Assembly (NCBI GenBank): GCA_000531095.1
Contig: HG799471.1
Coordinates: 185,903-249,902, forward strand
Source: Gemmata massiliana
GTDB taxonomy: Bacteria > Planctomycetota > Planctomycetia > Gemmatales > Gemmataceae
Reading direction: 5' to 3'
DNA length: 64,000 nt
Positions 54,897 to 64,000 of the stretch are shown here, piece by piece. Numbering within the stretch: position 1 is the stretch's first letter; every line of letters begins with the position of its first letter. A model generated the notes under the pieces. It was not told where the DNA came from. It saw only the letters and a program-made list of their open reading frames with translations, and did no database searches. The position numbers and the translations under genes are program-made.

Positions 54897-56258
54897 ATGG
54901 TTCATCCTGCTCGACGCATCAACCCGCACCTGCCCGTCGCACCCATTCGTCGATTCACGCGCCCGCTCTCCCGGTTTCTCCAAATCGAATCCGCTAGTGG
55001 GATCGTGCTGCTACTCTGCACAGTGCTCGCGATCACGTTAGCAAATAGTAGCGCGGCAGGCACCTACCATAAGTTCTGGCACACGCACGTACAACTCGAC
55101 GTCGGGCCTTTCGCGCTCGGCGGCGAGTTTGGGCACTTCTTCGTCAACGACGTGCTGATGACGATCTTCTTCTTCGTCGTCGGGCTGGAGATCAAGCGCG
55201 AGCTCGTGGCCGGCGAACTGCGCGACGCGCGCAAGGCCGCGCTCCCCGTCGCGGCAGCGCTGGGCGGGATGCTCGTGCCGGCCGGGATCTACATGGCGCT
55301 GCAAGCAACCCACATCGGCGAACCCCAGTTCCGCGGGTGGGGCGTGCCAATGGCGACGGACATCGCGTTCGTCGTCGGGATCATGGCCGTGTTAGGAAAG
55401 CGTGTCCCGTTCGGGCTGAAGATCATGCTCCTGTCACTGGCGATCGCCGACGACATCGGTGCCGTCGTCGTGATCGCGGCGTTCTACAGCGGGGGGCTGA
55501 ACTGGTTCATGCTCCTGCTCGCGGCGGCCGGGTTCGCGGTGGTGCGCATCCTCAATGAAAGCGGTGTGCGCTCGGTGCCGGTGTACACGATTGTCGGTGC
55601 CGGGATCTGGCTCGCGGTTTACAAGTCCGGTGTTCACCCCACCGTCGCGGGTGTGCTGCTCGGGCTGCTGACGCCGTCGGAGGTGTGGGTCCGGCGGGAC
55701 GCACTGCGGCTCTCCATTACGGACCTCCAGGCGCGCCTCGAAGCCGATACCGGGGGCAACGTGAGTACGGAAGATCTGGAACTGCTCGCGTTCGCAGCGC
55801 AGGAGAGCGTTTCTCCGTTGGAGCGCCTCGAACACCAACTCCACCCCTGGGTCGGGTTCGCGATCATGCCGCTGTTCGCGCTCGCCAACGCGGGCGTTCA
55901 CATCGAACCGGCCGCGATCACCGAACCGGTCTCGATCGCGGTCATGTTGGGTTTGTTTTTGGGAAAGCCCGTGGGGGTAATGTTGTTCAGCTTTCTGGCG
56001 GTCCGGGCCGGGATCGCGAAGCTCCCGCACGGGGTGAGTTGGTCCGTGCTCCTCGGCGGTGGCTTCCTCGCCGGGATCGGGTTCACGATGTCGCTGTTCG
56101 TTGCGGGATTGGCGTTTGAGGGTAACGAGCGCTTACTCGCGGACGCGAAGATCGGTATCCTCTTTGGTTCCGTGCTGAGTGCCGTGGGTGGCGCCGGGCT
56201 GCTAATGCTGACTCTGCGCAAACGCGCTCCCGGCGCTCACACCACGGCCGAAACCTGA
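54897..56258 (+). CDS. nhaA: Na+/H+ antiporter NhaA
   Basis: A 453-residue antiporter exporting sodium for protons in the inner membrane, with eleven to twelve helices. The transport-site aspartates are in LSLAIADDIGAVVVIA, and the family stretches TDIAFVVGIMAVLG and GFAIMPLFALANAG are present. A segment around 265-300 (ALRLSITDLQARLEADTGG) is a cytoplasmic loop longer than in E. coli. ATG 54897 or GTG 54891. Its last 22 bases overlap the end of the convergent methyltransferase gene. Confidence 0.95.
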   Translation: MVHPARRINPHLPVAPIRRFTRPLSRFLQIESASGIVLLLCTVLAITLANSSAAGTYHKFWHTHVQLDVGPFALGGEFGHFFVNDVLMTIFFFVVGLEIKRELVAGELRDARKAALPVAAALGGMLVPAGIYMALQATHIGEPQFRGWGVPMATDIAFVVGIMAVLGKRVPFGLKIMLLSLAIADDIGAVVVIAAFYSGGLNWFMLLLAAAGFAVVRILNESGVRSVPVYTIVGAGIWLAVYKSGVHPTVAGVLLGLLTPSEVWVRRDALRLSITDLQARLEADTGGNVSTEDLELLAFAAQESVSPLERLEHQLHPWVGFAIMPLFALANAGVHIEPAAITEPVSIAVMLGLFLGKPVGVMLFSFLAVRAGIAKLPHGVSWSVLLGGGFLAGIGFTMSLFVAGLAFEGNERLLADAKIGILFGSVLSAVGGAGLLMLTLRKRAPGAHTTAET

Positions 56259-57061
56259 TGCAAGCCCCAAACGGCCGGGAGCACGTCGTTCGGCAGCGCG
56301 CGGAGCAACCGCTGCTGTTCGTCGATTTCGGCCGTGGACAGGATATTAAGGGAAACGTAGGTTTCGCGCACCTCGTCGTAGATCATTTGGATGTTCTCGA
56401 TGACGGTGGCGTCCGACGGGAACTCGTGCCAGGTGTGGCGCACGTTCGAGTAACCCGCTATTTCGAGCGTTTGGGCCAGTGTCGCGCCCACGCACGGCGA
56501 AATGCGCCACGCGGAATACAGGTCGTTAATCGACTTCGCCCACACGAGTAACGGAGCGAGTTCCGGGCGCGAAGTCGCTTCAAGGTGCGCGATTCGCGCG
56601 AGCAGGCTGCGGAAATCCGGTTCCAGGAAGCCGACGCGCGTGCCGGAGTGCAGTCGGGCGCGCAAGCGGCCGAGCAGGAACTCCGCCATCGGAACGTGGT
56701 GCAGGACCGCTCGCCCGATCACCACGTCCGCTCCGTCGATCCATGCGCCCGGTTTCGCAACGTCCGCCAGTGTCGGCTGGAACCGCGACCCGCCGAGTTG
56801 CGCGAGAGATGCTTTGGCCTGTTCCAGTAAGCCCGCGGACGAATCCACGCCGATCACAACACCGTTTGCACCGAGCCGGTTCAGGACGCGCCGCGTGAAC
56901 GCACCGGGACCGCAACCCAACTCGACGACGCGGTCCGCGGGCCGGAGCGCGAGTGCGTCGAGGAGCGCCTCGGACGGGGCCGCGAAGTGCAGATCCTGGA
57001 GAGCGAGTCGGCGCGCGGCGCGCTCGGACTGGCCCAGGACGTATTCCGAGGTGGTACTCAT
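56237..57061 (-). CDS. class I SAM-dependent methyltransferase
   Basis: A 274-residue methyltransferase with motif I VVELGCGPGAFTRRV, the acidic strand VIGVDSS and the post-I/IV region IDGADVVIGRAVLHHVP. It is of the UbiE/small-molecule type. The start at 57061 overlaps the stop of the next upstream gene by four bases (ATGA), so the two are one operon. Substrate unknown. Confidence 0.88.
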   Translation of the reverse strand: MSTTSEYVLGQSERAARRLALQDLHFAAPSEALLDALALRPADRVVELGCGPGAFTRRVLNRLGANGVVIGVDSSAGLLEQAKASLAQLGGSRFQPTLADVAKPGAWIDGADVVIGRAVLHHVPMAEFLLGRLRARLHSGTRVGFLEPDFRSLLARIAHLEATSRPELAPLLVWAKSINDLYSAWRISPCVGATLAQTLEIAGYSNVRHTWHEFPSDATVIENIQMIYDEVRETYVSLNILSTAEIDEQQRLLRALPNDVLPAVWGLHQVSAVV

Positions 57062-58287
57062 GACGCGGCCCTCACGAGTTGTTGGAACGGTTCGCCGAGC
57101 GCCTTTTCGATATACGGAGTGACGCGCCAGAAGCGCTTCAACTCGATGTACTCGGCGATGTGCCCGGCATCGCCCACTTTGGGGAATGTTGCACGCACGG
57201 CGCGGATCATCAGGTTGCGCGGCGTGTGCTCGGTGGCGACGAACTCCACCACGTCGGTGCGGTAGCCCATGATTCGCAGCGCGAGTGCGCGAAACGCATC
57301 CGTGACCAGATCGGCGGTGCGCTGGAGCAAGATGCCGTGTCGGAGGACGGGCCGGAGCACATCGGCCGGGCCGTCCGCGCGGATCACCTTGTTCAGATCG
57401 TGGTGACAGCACGGGACGCTGAGCAGCAACCGCGCGTCGCTGCGCACGGCTTGCGCGATGGCGTCGTCGGTGGCGGTGTCGCAGGCGTGGAGCGCGAACA
57501 CGATATCGGCCTGGACGTCCGCGGTCCCGATCCGGCGGCACTCGAACAGGAGCTTGTCCGCTCCGAGTTGGTCCGCGCGGTCCATGCTCTTGCGGATCAC
57601 CTCTTCGTTCACGTCCACGCCGAGGATGCGCGCGGGCACGTTAAGTACGTCGTTGAGGTAGTGGTGCGCTGCGAGCGTGAGGTAACTGGAACCGCACCCG
57701 CAATCGAGGATGGACACGTCGCGGTCGATGTCGGTAAGCTTCGCGTCATCGAAGACGTGCCGCAGTTGTTTCAGGAATTCGTTGATCTGCGTGTACTTCG
57801 CGCGCATCGTCGGGCGCACGCGGCCGTCCGGCGTCGCGATGCCCATGACTTCGAGCAGATGGTCAGCCTTACCCTCGGGTAGCGGGACGTCCTTGACGCG
57901 GTTGTGCGATTCGGCCTCGCGCACCTCGACGGGTTCCTTGAGCTTGTGCCGCCCGACGTGAACGCGGCCCTTGCGACTCGTGCGGATGTCGATTTCTTCC
58001 GCGCCCGTGGTAATGTGAACACCCGCGAAGCCGAAGCCGATTAGCTCGTCGAGCGGCACTTCCATTTCGTCGTCGAGGAAGTTCTTGGTGACGGCCTTCT
58101 TCGCGCCCTGGTACGCGAACTGGTAGTGCCGCTCGCCGCGCAGCTCGATCGGCCGCACCACGACGCGGACCCACTCGCACGGCGCCCCGCGCGTCGCACC
58201 CGCGAACGTCGCACGCCGGAACGCTTCATCTCGCACGGCTCCACCGATCAGTTCCCGCATCTCGTCGCGATCTAAGTTCTTCTCCAT
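57058..58287 (-). CDS. SAM-dependent methyltransferase-like protein, METTL25/RRNAD1-like
   Basis: A 409-residue protein with an N-terminal region of about 170 residues that has no clear family, followed by a SAM domain: motif I ILDCGCGSSYLTLAAHHYL, strand 2 ILGVDVNEE, and the distinctive VPCCHHDLNK stretch found in METTL25-type eukaryotic and bacterial proteins. Those proteins are thought to act on RNA or ribosomal components, but this is not established here. It is translationally coupled to the following methyltransferase. Confidence 0.78.
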   Translation of the reverse strand: MEKNLDRDEMRELIGGAVRDEAFRRATFAGATRGAPCEWVRVVVRPIELRGERHYQFAYQGAKKAVTKNFLDDEMEVPLDELIGFGFAGVHITTGAEEIDIRTSRKGRVHVGRHKLKEPVEVREAESHNRVKDVPLPEGKADHLLEVMGIATPDGRVRPTMRAKYTQINEFLKQLRHVFDDAKLTDIDRDVSILDCGCGSSYLTLAAHHYLNDVLNVPARILGVDVNEEVIRKSMDRADQLGADKLLFECRRIGTADVQADIVFALHACDTATDDAIAQAVRSDARLLLSVPCCHHDLNKVIRADGPADVLRPVLRHGILLQRTADLVTDAFRALALRIMGYRTDVVEFVATEHTPRNLMIRAVRATFPKVGDAGHIAEYIELKRFWRVTPYIEKALGEPFQQLVRAAS

Positions 58288-58322
58288 GCCAGCATTTTAC
58301 ACGGCGGGCGATATCAAGCGAA

Positions 58323-58350
58323 CCGGGCCGCGGGGCAATCCGCGGCCCGG
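58323..58350. terminator. 11-bp GC hairpin
   Basis: CCGGGCCGCGG (58323-58333) and CCGCGGCCCGG (58340-58350) are perfect arms with a 6-base loop. It lies upstream of the METTL25-like gene and downstream of asnS on the minus strand. There is no T-tract; it may still end transcription from asnS. Confidence 0.5.
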
Positions 58351-58817
58351 CCGAGTCCCCGAAGTTATTTACTACCTGACCTGGTTCGCGGAAGGCTCAC
58401 GGCACCGCCTTGGGGAGAAAAATCCGAAAGGGAAACAAGCACGAAATCCGAACCACCCAAACCATCCGTCGTTGTTCGAGTTTCGTATTTGTTTCCCTTC
58501 CGGATTTCCCGCTTTAGCGGGTGCTGGAACAGCCTTCCCCGAGACGGGTGCGAAGCGGAGCACTCGGACGACGCAACATCGTCCTGTCACAGAGTGACGA
58601 GCTAAACGCTCTTCGAGGATGCCGAAACCTTACTCCGCAGAGGTGTGTGACGCAAGAACCAATCACAGTGGCCGCCACTGTGAGCACGTTTCACCGCAGA
58701 GAACACGTGAGGGCGCAGAGGAAAGCAAGGACCGGACCGAAATGATTCGCTTTCAATCCGGTCTTTCTCCGCGCTCTCATGTGCCCTCGGCGGTGAAACG
58801 CTCTTATCTGGTCCGGT
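58351..58817. repeat. repeat-filled gap between asnS and the methyltransferase operon
   Basis: No gene seen. Two long imperfect inverted repeats fill it: AATCCGAAAGGGAAACAA (58421-58438) against its complement at 58489-58506, and a larger pair with arms about 58688-58736 and 58756-58800 beginning GTTTCACCGCAGAGAACACG. The second resembles the CACCGCAGAG-type repeats scattered in other planctomycete genomes. Confidence 0.65.
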
Positions 58818-60215
<1,398 letters not shown>

Positions 60216-60398
60216 GTGCTCAACCCGCTTCGGAAGGACTGATGTGATGTCCGTGTCAGTGTAGCCGCGGGGCGGGCGCCCGGTAGTTGTGTTGCGCCGG
60301 CGCTGTACGAGCAACGGCAATTTTTGAAGAGCGTTGGGTGTTGCGAACGCGGTCCGCGCTATCGGATAATTGCGCCGTTACCGAGCAGAGGGCACGCG

Positions 60399-61007
60399 AT
60401 GACGTGGATCAAAACGACCCCGGTCGAAGAGGCCGGTCCCGAATTGCAAAAGGTGTACGAGGCGATTTACTCGCTGTACCCCCGAGAGTACGGGAAGACC
60501 GTCGCGGCACTGGTTCGGCCGGACGGTGGATCGGACAGCATTGTCGCCGCGCACAGTTTGATTCCCGAAGCGATGCGGCACATGATGTCCGGCCTCGCGA
60601 TGATGTTTCAGCCGAACCTGCCGTTGACGCGGAGCCAGCACGAGATGATCGCGTCCGTGGTCTCCGCGCAGAACCAGTGCTTTTACTGAACGGAGAGCCA
60701 CATCGAGTTCTTCCGCCGGGCGAGCAGTGCCGATCCCGAGCACCCGACCGCCGCGACCGACGAACTCGCCGCCGAGTTACGGCGGGACTATACCAAGGCG
60801 TCACTTTCCCCCGCGGACCGGGCGATGCTCGATTTCGTGGTCAAGTTGACGCGCACACCTTACAAGCACACGAGCGCGGACGTGGAGAAACTGCGTGCGG
60901 TCGGCTTTGATGACACGGGGATTTTGCAGATCACCATGATCGCCGCGTACTTCAACTACATCAACCGCGTTGCGGACGCGCTCGGTGTCGGTAAGCCGGC
61001 GGAGTGA
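60399..61007 (+). CDS. AhpD-like peroxidase-related protein, probable selenoprotein (in-frame TGA = Sec97)
   Basis: A 202-codon frame in the carboxymuconolactone decarboxylase/AhpD fold, interrupted only by TGA at 60687-60689. The context is NQCFY-TGA-TESH. In homologues this spot is the CxxC redox pair (CFYC followed by xxxH), so the TGA replaces the resolving Cys: C94-F-Y-U97. The frame runs on without another stop for 105 residues and keeps the family helices ([29 protein letters not shown]). ATG 60399 has GAGGG upstream. A weak hairpin with loop GAGCAGT about 32 bases after the TGA could be a SECIS. Without selenocysteine insertion the product would be a 96-residue fragment lacking the second redox residue. 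Confidence 0.75.
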
Positions 61008-61033
61008 AGGAGCCAGATGCGCTGTGCGTATTG

Positions 61034-61147
61034 GCGAACGGCCGGTGTGAGCCGGCCGGTGAGACTCGCACCATCCAGAATTGTCTGCGGTACGGAACTA
61101 TCCTCGGCATCGTTATTCGCACCGGCCGGCTCACGCCGACCGTTCGC
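61034..61147. repeat. paired 28-bp CCGGC inverted repeat, copy 2
   Basis: The left arm 61034-61061 and right arm 61120-61147 pair with two mismatches around a 58-base spacer. The left arm is nearly identical to 27433-27460 between hisD and hisC. It lies between the selenoprotein-like gene and the small ORF at 61163. Confidence 0.8.
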
Positions 61148-61162
61148 TTGTAGTGACACCAG

Positions 61163-61264
61163 TTACCGGCTCAACAGGGCCGCGGCGAGCATTAACAGCG
61201 CCGCGACCAGCGCCAGGATCGGGTTAAACGGGCGCGCGAGTTGAGCCGGCCGGCGGTATCCCAC
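61163..61264 (-). CDS. possible 33-residue membrane peptide
   Basis: A GTG-started frame of 33 residues: a basic Arg/Pro-rich start (GYRRPAQLARPF) and one hydrophobic helix (ILALVAALLMLAAALLS) ending in Arg. It begins 16 bases after the DUF4198 gene on the same strand, with CAGGA in front of the GTG, so it could be a translated small protein. There is no homology evidence. Confidence 0.4.
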   Translation of the reverse strand: MGYRRPAQLARPFNPILALVAALLMLAAALLSR

Positions 61265-61280
61265 ATCCTGCCCCTACAAC

Positions 61281-61958
61281 TCACTTGGACGCGGCGAAGT
61301 CGAACACCAGGGTCGCGATGTGTCGGACCGCGGCGTACTTCTTTCCCCCGAACTCGCCGCTCTTGTCCTCGGACCGGCGCGTCGCGACGCAGTACCGGCC
61401 CTTGTCCGCGAACCCGGCCGTTAGTCCGTCCTTGTCCGTTTTCACCGTTTCGTCTTGGTCCTCGCCTTTCCCGGCCAACCCGACCGTGACCTCAACGTCG
61501 GCCACCGGCTTTCCCCCGGCCAGCACCTTGAACTGAACCTTGTCCCGGTTCCGAACCGGTACGAGTTCCAGCGCGCCGCCAACTTGCGTGCCCTTAACAA
61601 ACGGGTCGCCGACGATCACCTTCGGATAGTAGAAGGAGAGCATGGGAGGGTTGTCCCCGCGCTGCGTCACTCCGGCTTCCGTGACCCCGAAAACGACCGC
61701 GGGCTTGTCTGCCGGCAGCTTGGCCCGGAAGAAATTCCCGTCACCCTTTTCCACCGCGATCTTGGTGTCTTTACCGGCCGCATCCCGAGCGGTGAGCGTC
61801 GTCTTCTCGGCGCGGGTTGGAAAGCTCGACGGGTCCGGCGCGGCGGTGTGGCCGAACACGACCCGAGCTTCCGCGCCGTCCACGTACACGAACACGAAGT
61901 GCGCGTGCCCGGCAGCAGCCAAACAGCCGATCGTCAGAAGCGCAGCGAGGTAACGCAC
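61281..61958 (-). CDS. secreted DUF4198-like protein
   Basis: A 225-residue exported protein with a Sec signal (YLAALLTIGCLAAAGHA) directly followed by HFVFVYVDG, as in DUF4198/CbtA-like proteins proposed to help periplasmic metal uptake. A C-terminal carboxypeptidase-like beta domain (VLAGGKPVADVEVTVGLAGK ... DGLTAGFADKGRYCV) follows. Metal specificity is unknown. It is divergent from the sigma factor gene. Confidence 0.8.
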   Translation of the reverse strand: MRYLAALLTIGCLAAAGHAHFVFVYVDGAEARVVFGHTAAPDPSSFPTRAEKTTLTARDAAGKDTKIAVEKGDGNFFRAKLPADKPAVVFGVTEAGVTQRGDNPPMLSFYYPKVIVGDPFVKGTQVGGALELVPVRNRDKVQFKVLAGGKPVADVEVTVGLAGKGEDQDETVKTDKDGLTAGFADKGRYCVATRRSEDKSGEFGGKKYAAVRHIATLVFDFAASK

Positions 61959-62150
61959 GAGAAGTCTCCGTGTGGGGAGCGGTGTTACGAACGCAAGAAG
62001 TGTATTACTGGTCGTGTCGACCAGCGACTATGAAAAGTGCGTAAACTCTGGAAATCGACCGGGAAACCACGCAAATCACGCGATCCGAAAATTGCGGACG
62101 CGCCGACCGCACTCGCGGCAGTATTAATCCGAACACTGCACGGAGGCACC

Positions 62151-63287
62151 ATGAACCGGCTTCGTACTGGCCCTCTTCCCGTTGTCCAACTGCGAGACGC
62201 GCTCCGCTCGGATCTCGATGCCCTGCCCGACGCGGAACTCCTCGACCGGTTCGCCCGGTACGCGGACCACCCTGCGTTCGAGGTGCTGCTCCGGCGGCAT
62301 GGGCCAATGGTGCTCGGTGTTTGCCGTCGAACGCTCGCCAACGTCTCCGACGCAGAGGACGCATTTCAGGCGACGTTCCTTGTGTTCATTCGCAAGGCGC
62401 GGTCGCTCCGGCGCGCGGACCGACTCGGTCCGTGGCTCTATGGGGTGGCGTGTCGCGTGGCGATGAAGGCGCGGGCGCGAGCGGCACGGCTCGCCGAGTA
62501 TCGGACCGAGGTACGCGAGATGATTTCCGATCCCAACGTGCCGGCCGCGGTACCGGACTGGCTCCCCGTTCTCGACACCGAACTGGCCGCGCTCCCGGCG
62601 AAGTACCGCGACGCGCTCGTGATGTGCGAACTGGAGGGCGCGTCTCGCGCGGACGCGGCGAAGGCGCTCGGCGTTCCAGAGGGCACGCTCTCCAACCGTC
62701 TGGCACGCGGGCGCGAACTCCTACGGAGGCGGTTGCTCAAACACGGCACGCTGCTCCCAACGGGTGGGCTGGTGGCGTTGCTCACGACAAATGGTGTCGG
62801 GCGGGCGGTGGTGCCCGCGGCGCTGCTCGCGCGGACCTCCGAACTGGCAGTGACGGCAACGAGTGCGGTGACCGGGGCGGTCCCGGTCGGTGCGGCTCAA
62901 CTCACGGACGAGGTACTGAAGAGCATGTTCCTCACGAAATTGCGCGGCGCCGGAGTCGCGGTTCTAGTCCCGACTCTCATGGCGACGGGGCTTGCTGTGG
63001 CGTGGTCCGGTGAAGAACCGCGCGCGGTGGAAGCGAACGGCGTCGCACGGGCACCGGCGCCATCCGGCTCGAAGCCGCTCGAACACGGACTCGTTCCGAG
63101 CGCTCGAGAACAGATCCCGTCCGCGAACACCGGCCCTGGGGCCGCGCTCTCAGATCAGGACGCGATGCAGGGGCTGTGGGTGGCCGAGCGGGTTGAACTC
63201 GGACGCGGGGGGCGCTCCTTCCCACGCGGTTTGCGTCGCGGTGCCGCGCCCAACCCTGCCGGGTGCAACACACCGATCCCAACCTAG
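62151..63287 (+). pseudogene. ECF-type RNA polymerase sigma factor with C-terminal extension, cut by IS remnant
   Basis: The frame codes 378 residues. Residues 1-190 are a planctomycete ECF-like sigma factor: region 2 (FEVLLRRHGPMVLGVCRRTLANVSDAEDAFQATFLVF, then RSLRRADRLGPWLYGVACRVA) and region 4 (ALPAKYRDALVMCELEGASRADAAKALGVPEGTLSNRLARGRELL). A C-terminal extension has a hydrophobic segment (VAVLVPTLMATGLAVAW), and its end MQGLWVAERVEL looks like the start of a TIGR03067-type domain. After about base 63210 the sequence is the opposite-strand tail of a transposase, so the real C-terminus is gone. The sigma part is intact, so the protein may still work. ATG 62151 has GGAGG upstream. Confidence 0.78.
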
Positions 63288-63928
63288 CCCAGATCGCCGA
63301 TCCCGCCCCCCCCCTTCGGGAGCCGCTTCCGTCGCGACTTCTCGAGCCGCTTGATGTCCGCCCACGGCCCCGGTACCGAGTCGAACACGTCCACGATCGC
63401 TCCAGACTCCTCATCCACGGCCACTTGGCTCTTGAGCGCGTGGGCCTTCTTCTTGCCCGAGTAATACGCGCGCTGGCGACGCTTGGGGCGCGGGAGCCGT
63501 TGCTCGAACGAGTCGATCACCGCGGCCAAAGCGGGTGTGTCCGCGAGCAACGACGGCAATCGCTTGCGTTTGGCGACGCCGGGGTCGGGCATGCGCATCG
63601 TGTCCCGGCCCGTGCCCCCGGTGCCGGCCGGCACCGGGGGCGGGCGCGGCTGGCGGTCGAGTCGGAGACCCCGAACCGGAATCCGAGCACCTCGTTGGTC
63701 GGGTACTGGCACAGCCAGATGACGGTCAACAGCACGTGATCGGCGGTCGACAGATCGAAGTCGTCGCCGCCCCCGATCGCCCGTTGCCGGTTGGAGCGCG
63801 TGTCGGTGCGCGGCTTCAACAGCCAGGACCACATCCGCCGCCAACGCATCGAACGCGGCGACGGTCAACCCGGTCAGGCGACCGAACACGACCGGGGACT
63901 TTCGCAGGTTCTCGAGACGCGCAATCAT
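63212..63928 (-). pseudogene. decayed IS5-type transposase
   Basis: This is the remnant of an IS5-family-like transposase (HTH_Tnp_4 / DDE_Tnp_4 layout). The N-terminus MIARLENLRKSPVVFGRLTGLT is in one frame. A middle part (DHVLLTVIWLCQYPTNEVLGFRFGVSDSTASR) is in another, and the frame returns for AKRKRLPSLLADTPALAAVIDSFEQRL and SGKKKAHALKSQVAVDEESG. A TAG interrupts GIGDLG-stop-VGIGVLHPAGLGAAPRRKPRGKERPP, and the end is missing where it meets the sigma factor gene. There are at least two frame changes, one stop and one deletion, so it is inactive. The left end may lie past the window edge. Confidence 0.8.
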
Positions 63929-64000
63929 CGACGCCATCCAACAAAACCAGATTCGTCCCGACAGCCTACGAACCAACGGCTATCGTGAATGAGGTATATT

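Noticed and set aside
60399..60689. Pseudogene interpretation of the AhpD-like gene
   Set aside because: There is only one stop, it is TGA, it is exactly at the catalytic Cys position, and the remaining 105 codons keep family features. Sec is the simpler reading, though not proven.

Overview
The window is high-GC DNA from a planctomycete, most probably a Gemmata-like member of Gemmataceae. The clues are two DUF1559/DUF1573 gene families, a TIGR03000-type Gly-rich secreted protein, three large Ser/Thr kinases (one ending in WD40-like repeats, one in a PilZ domain), tandem DUF4240 genes, proteins with zinc-ribbon heads and Pro-rich linkers, and an ECF sigma factor with a long C-terminal extension. 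Genes lie on both strands in short runs, and the gaps are crowded with long inverted repeats. The identification rests on protein families only.

Layout. 1-9 kb: 3' end of an RND pump, a secreted metallopeptidase, a DcuC-like carrier and a YdiJ-like FAD/FeS dehydrogenase. 9-13.3 kb: a TatD-like hydrolase, a HEAT-like hypothetical, two DUF4240 genes and a methyltransferase. 13.3-18.8 kb: two divergent Ser/Thr kinases. 18.8-25.4 kb: trpS, a hypothetical, rph, acpH-like, ThuA and a GAF-PP2C phosphatase. 26-29.3 kb: hisD-hisC-hisB. 29.5-32 kb: a coiled-coil protein plus actin/Hsp70-like ATPase pair. 32-33.1 kb: a complete insertion sequence with 19-bp terminal repeats and a 6-bp target duplication. 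33.4-35.7 kb: two Gemmata-type hypotheticals. 35.7-36.15 kb: an RNA locus that looks like tRNA halves in permuted order followed by a terminator. 36.3-38.3 kb: a kinase-PilZ fusion. 38.8-42.5 kb: an operon of four exported or pseudopilin-like proteins. 42.6-45.1 kb: rpmG, a fused aroD-aroE and aroK. 45.3-48.3 kb: a sulfotransferase, a prepilin peptidase and hisH. 48.4-54.8 kb: a Pro-rich haem-binding protein, cinA, a DEAD-box helicase and small membrane or secreted proteins. 54.9-60.2 kb: nhaA, two overlapping methyltransferase genes and asnS. 60.4-61 kb: an AhpD-like gene with one in-frame TGA exactly where the second Cys of CxxC belongs. 61.2-64 kb: DUF4198, and a sigma factor cut by a decayed insertion sequence.

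The strongest candidates for something new are: (1) the permuted tRNA-like array at about 35.78-36.03 kb; (2) the probable selenoprotein at 60.4 kb (CxxU); (3) palindromic intergenic-type repeats inserted in frame inside two conserved enzymes (4.3-8.9 kb) and recurring between genes; and (4) the coiled-coil/actin-like pair at 29.5-31.9 kb. None could be tested by search here. Pairings and motifs were read by eye.
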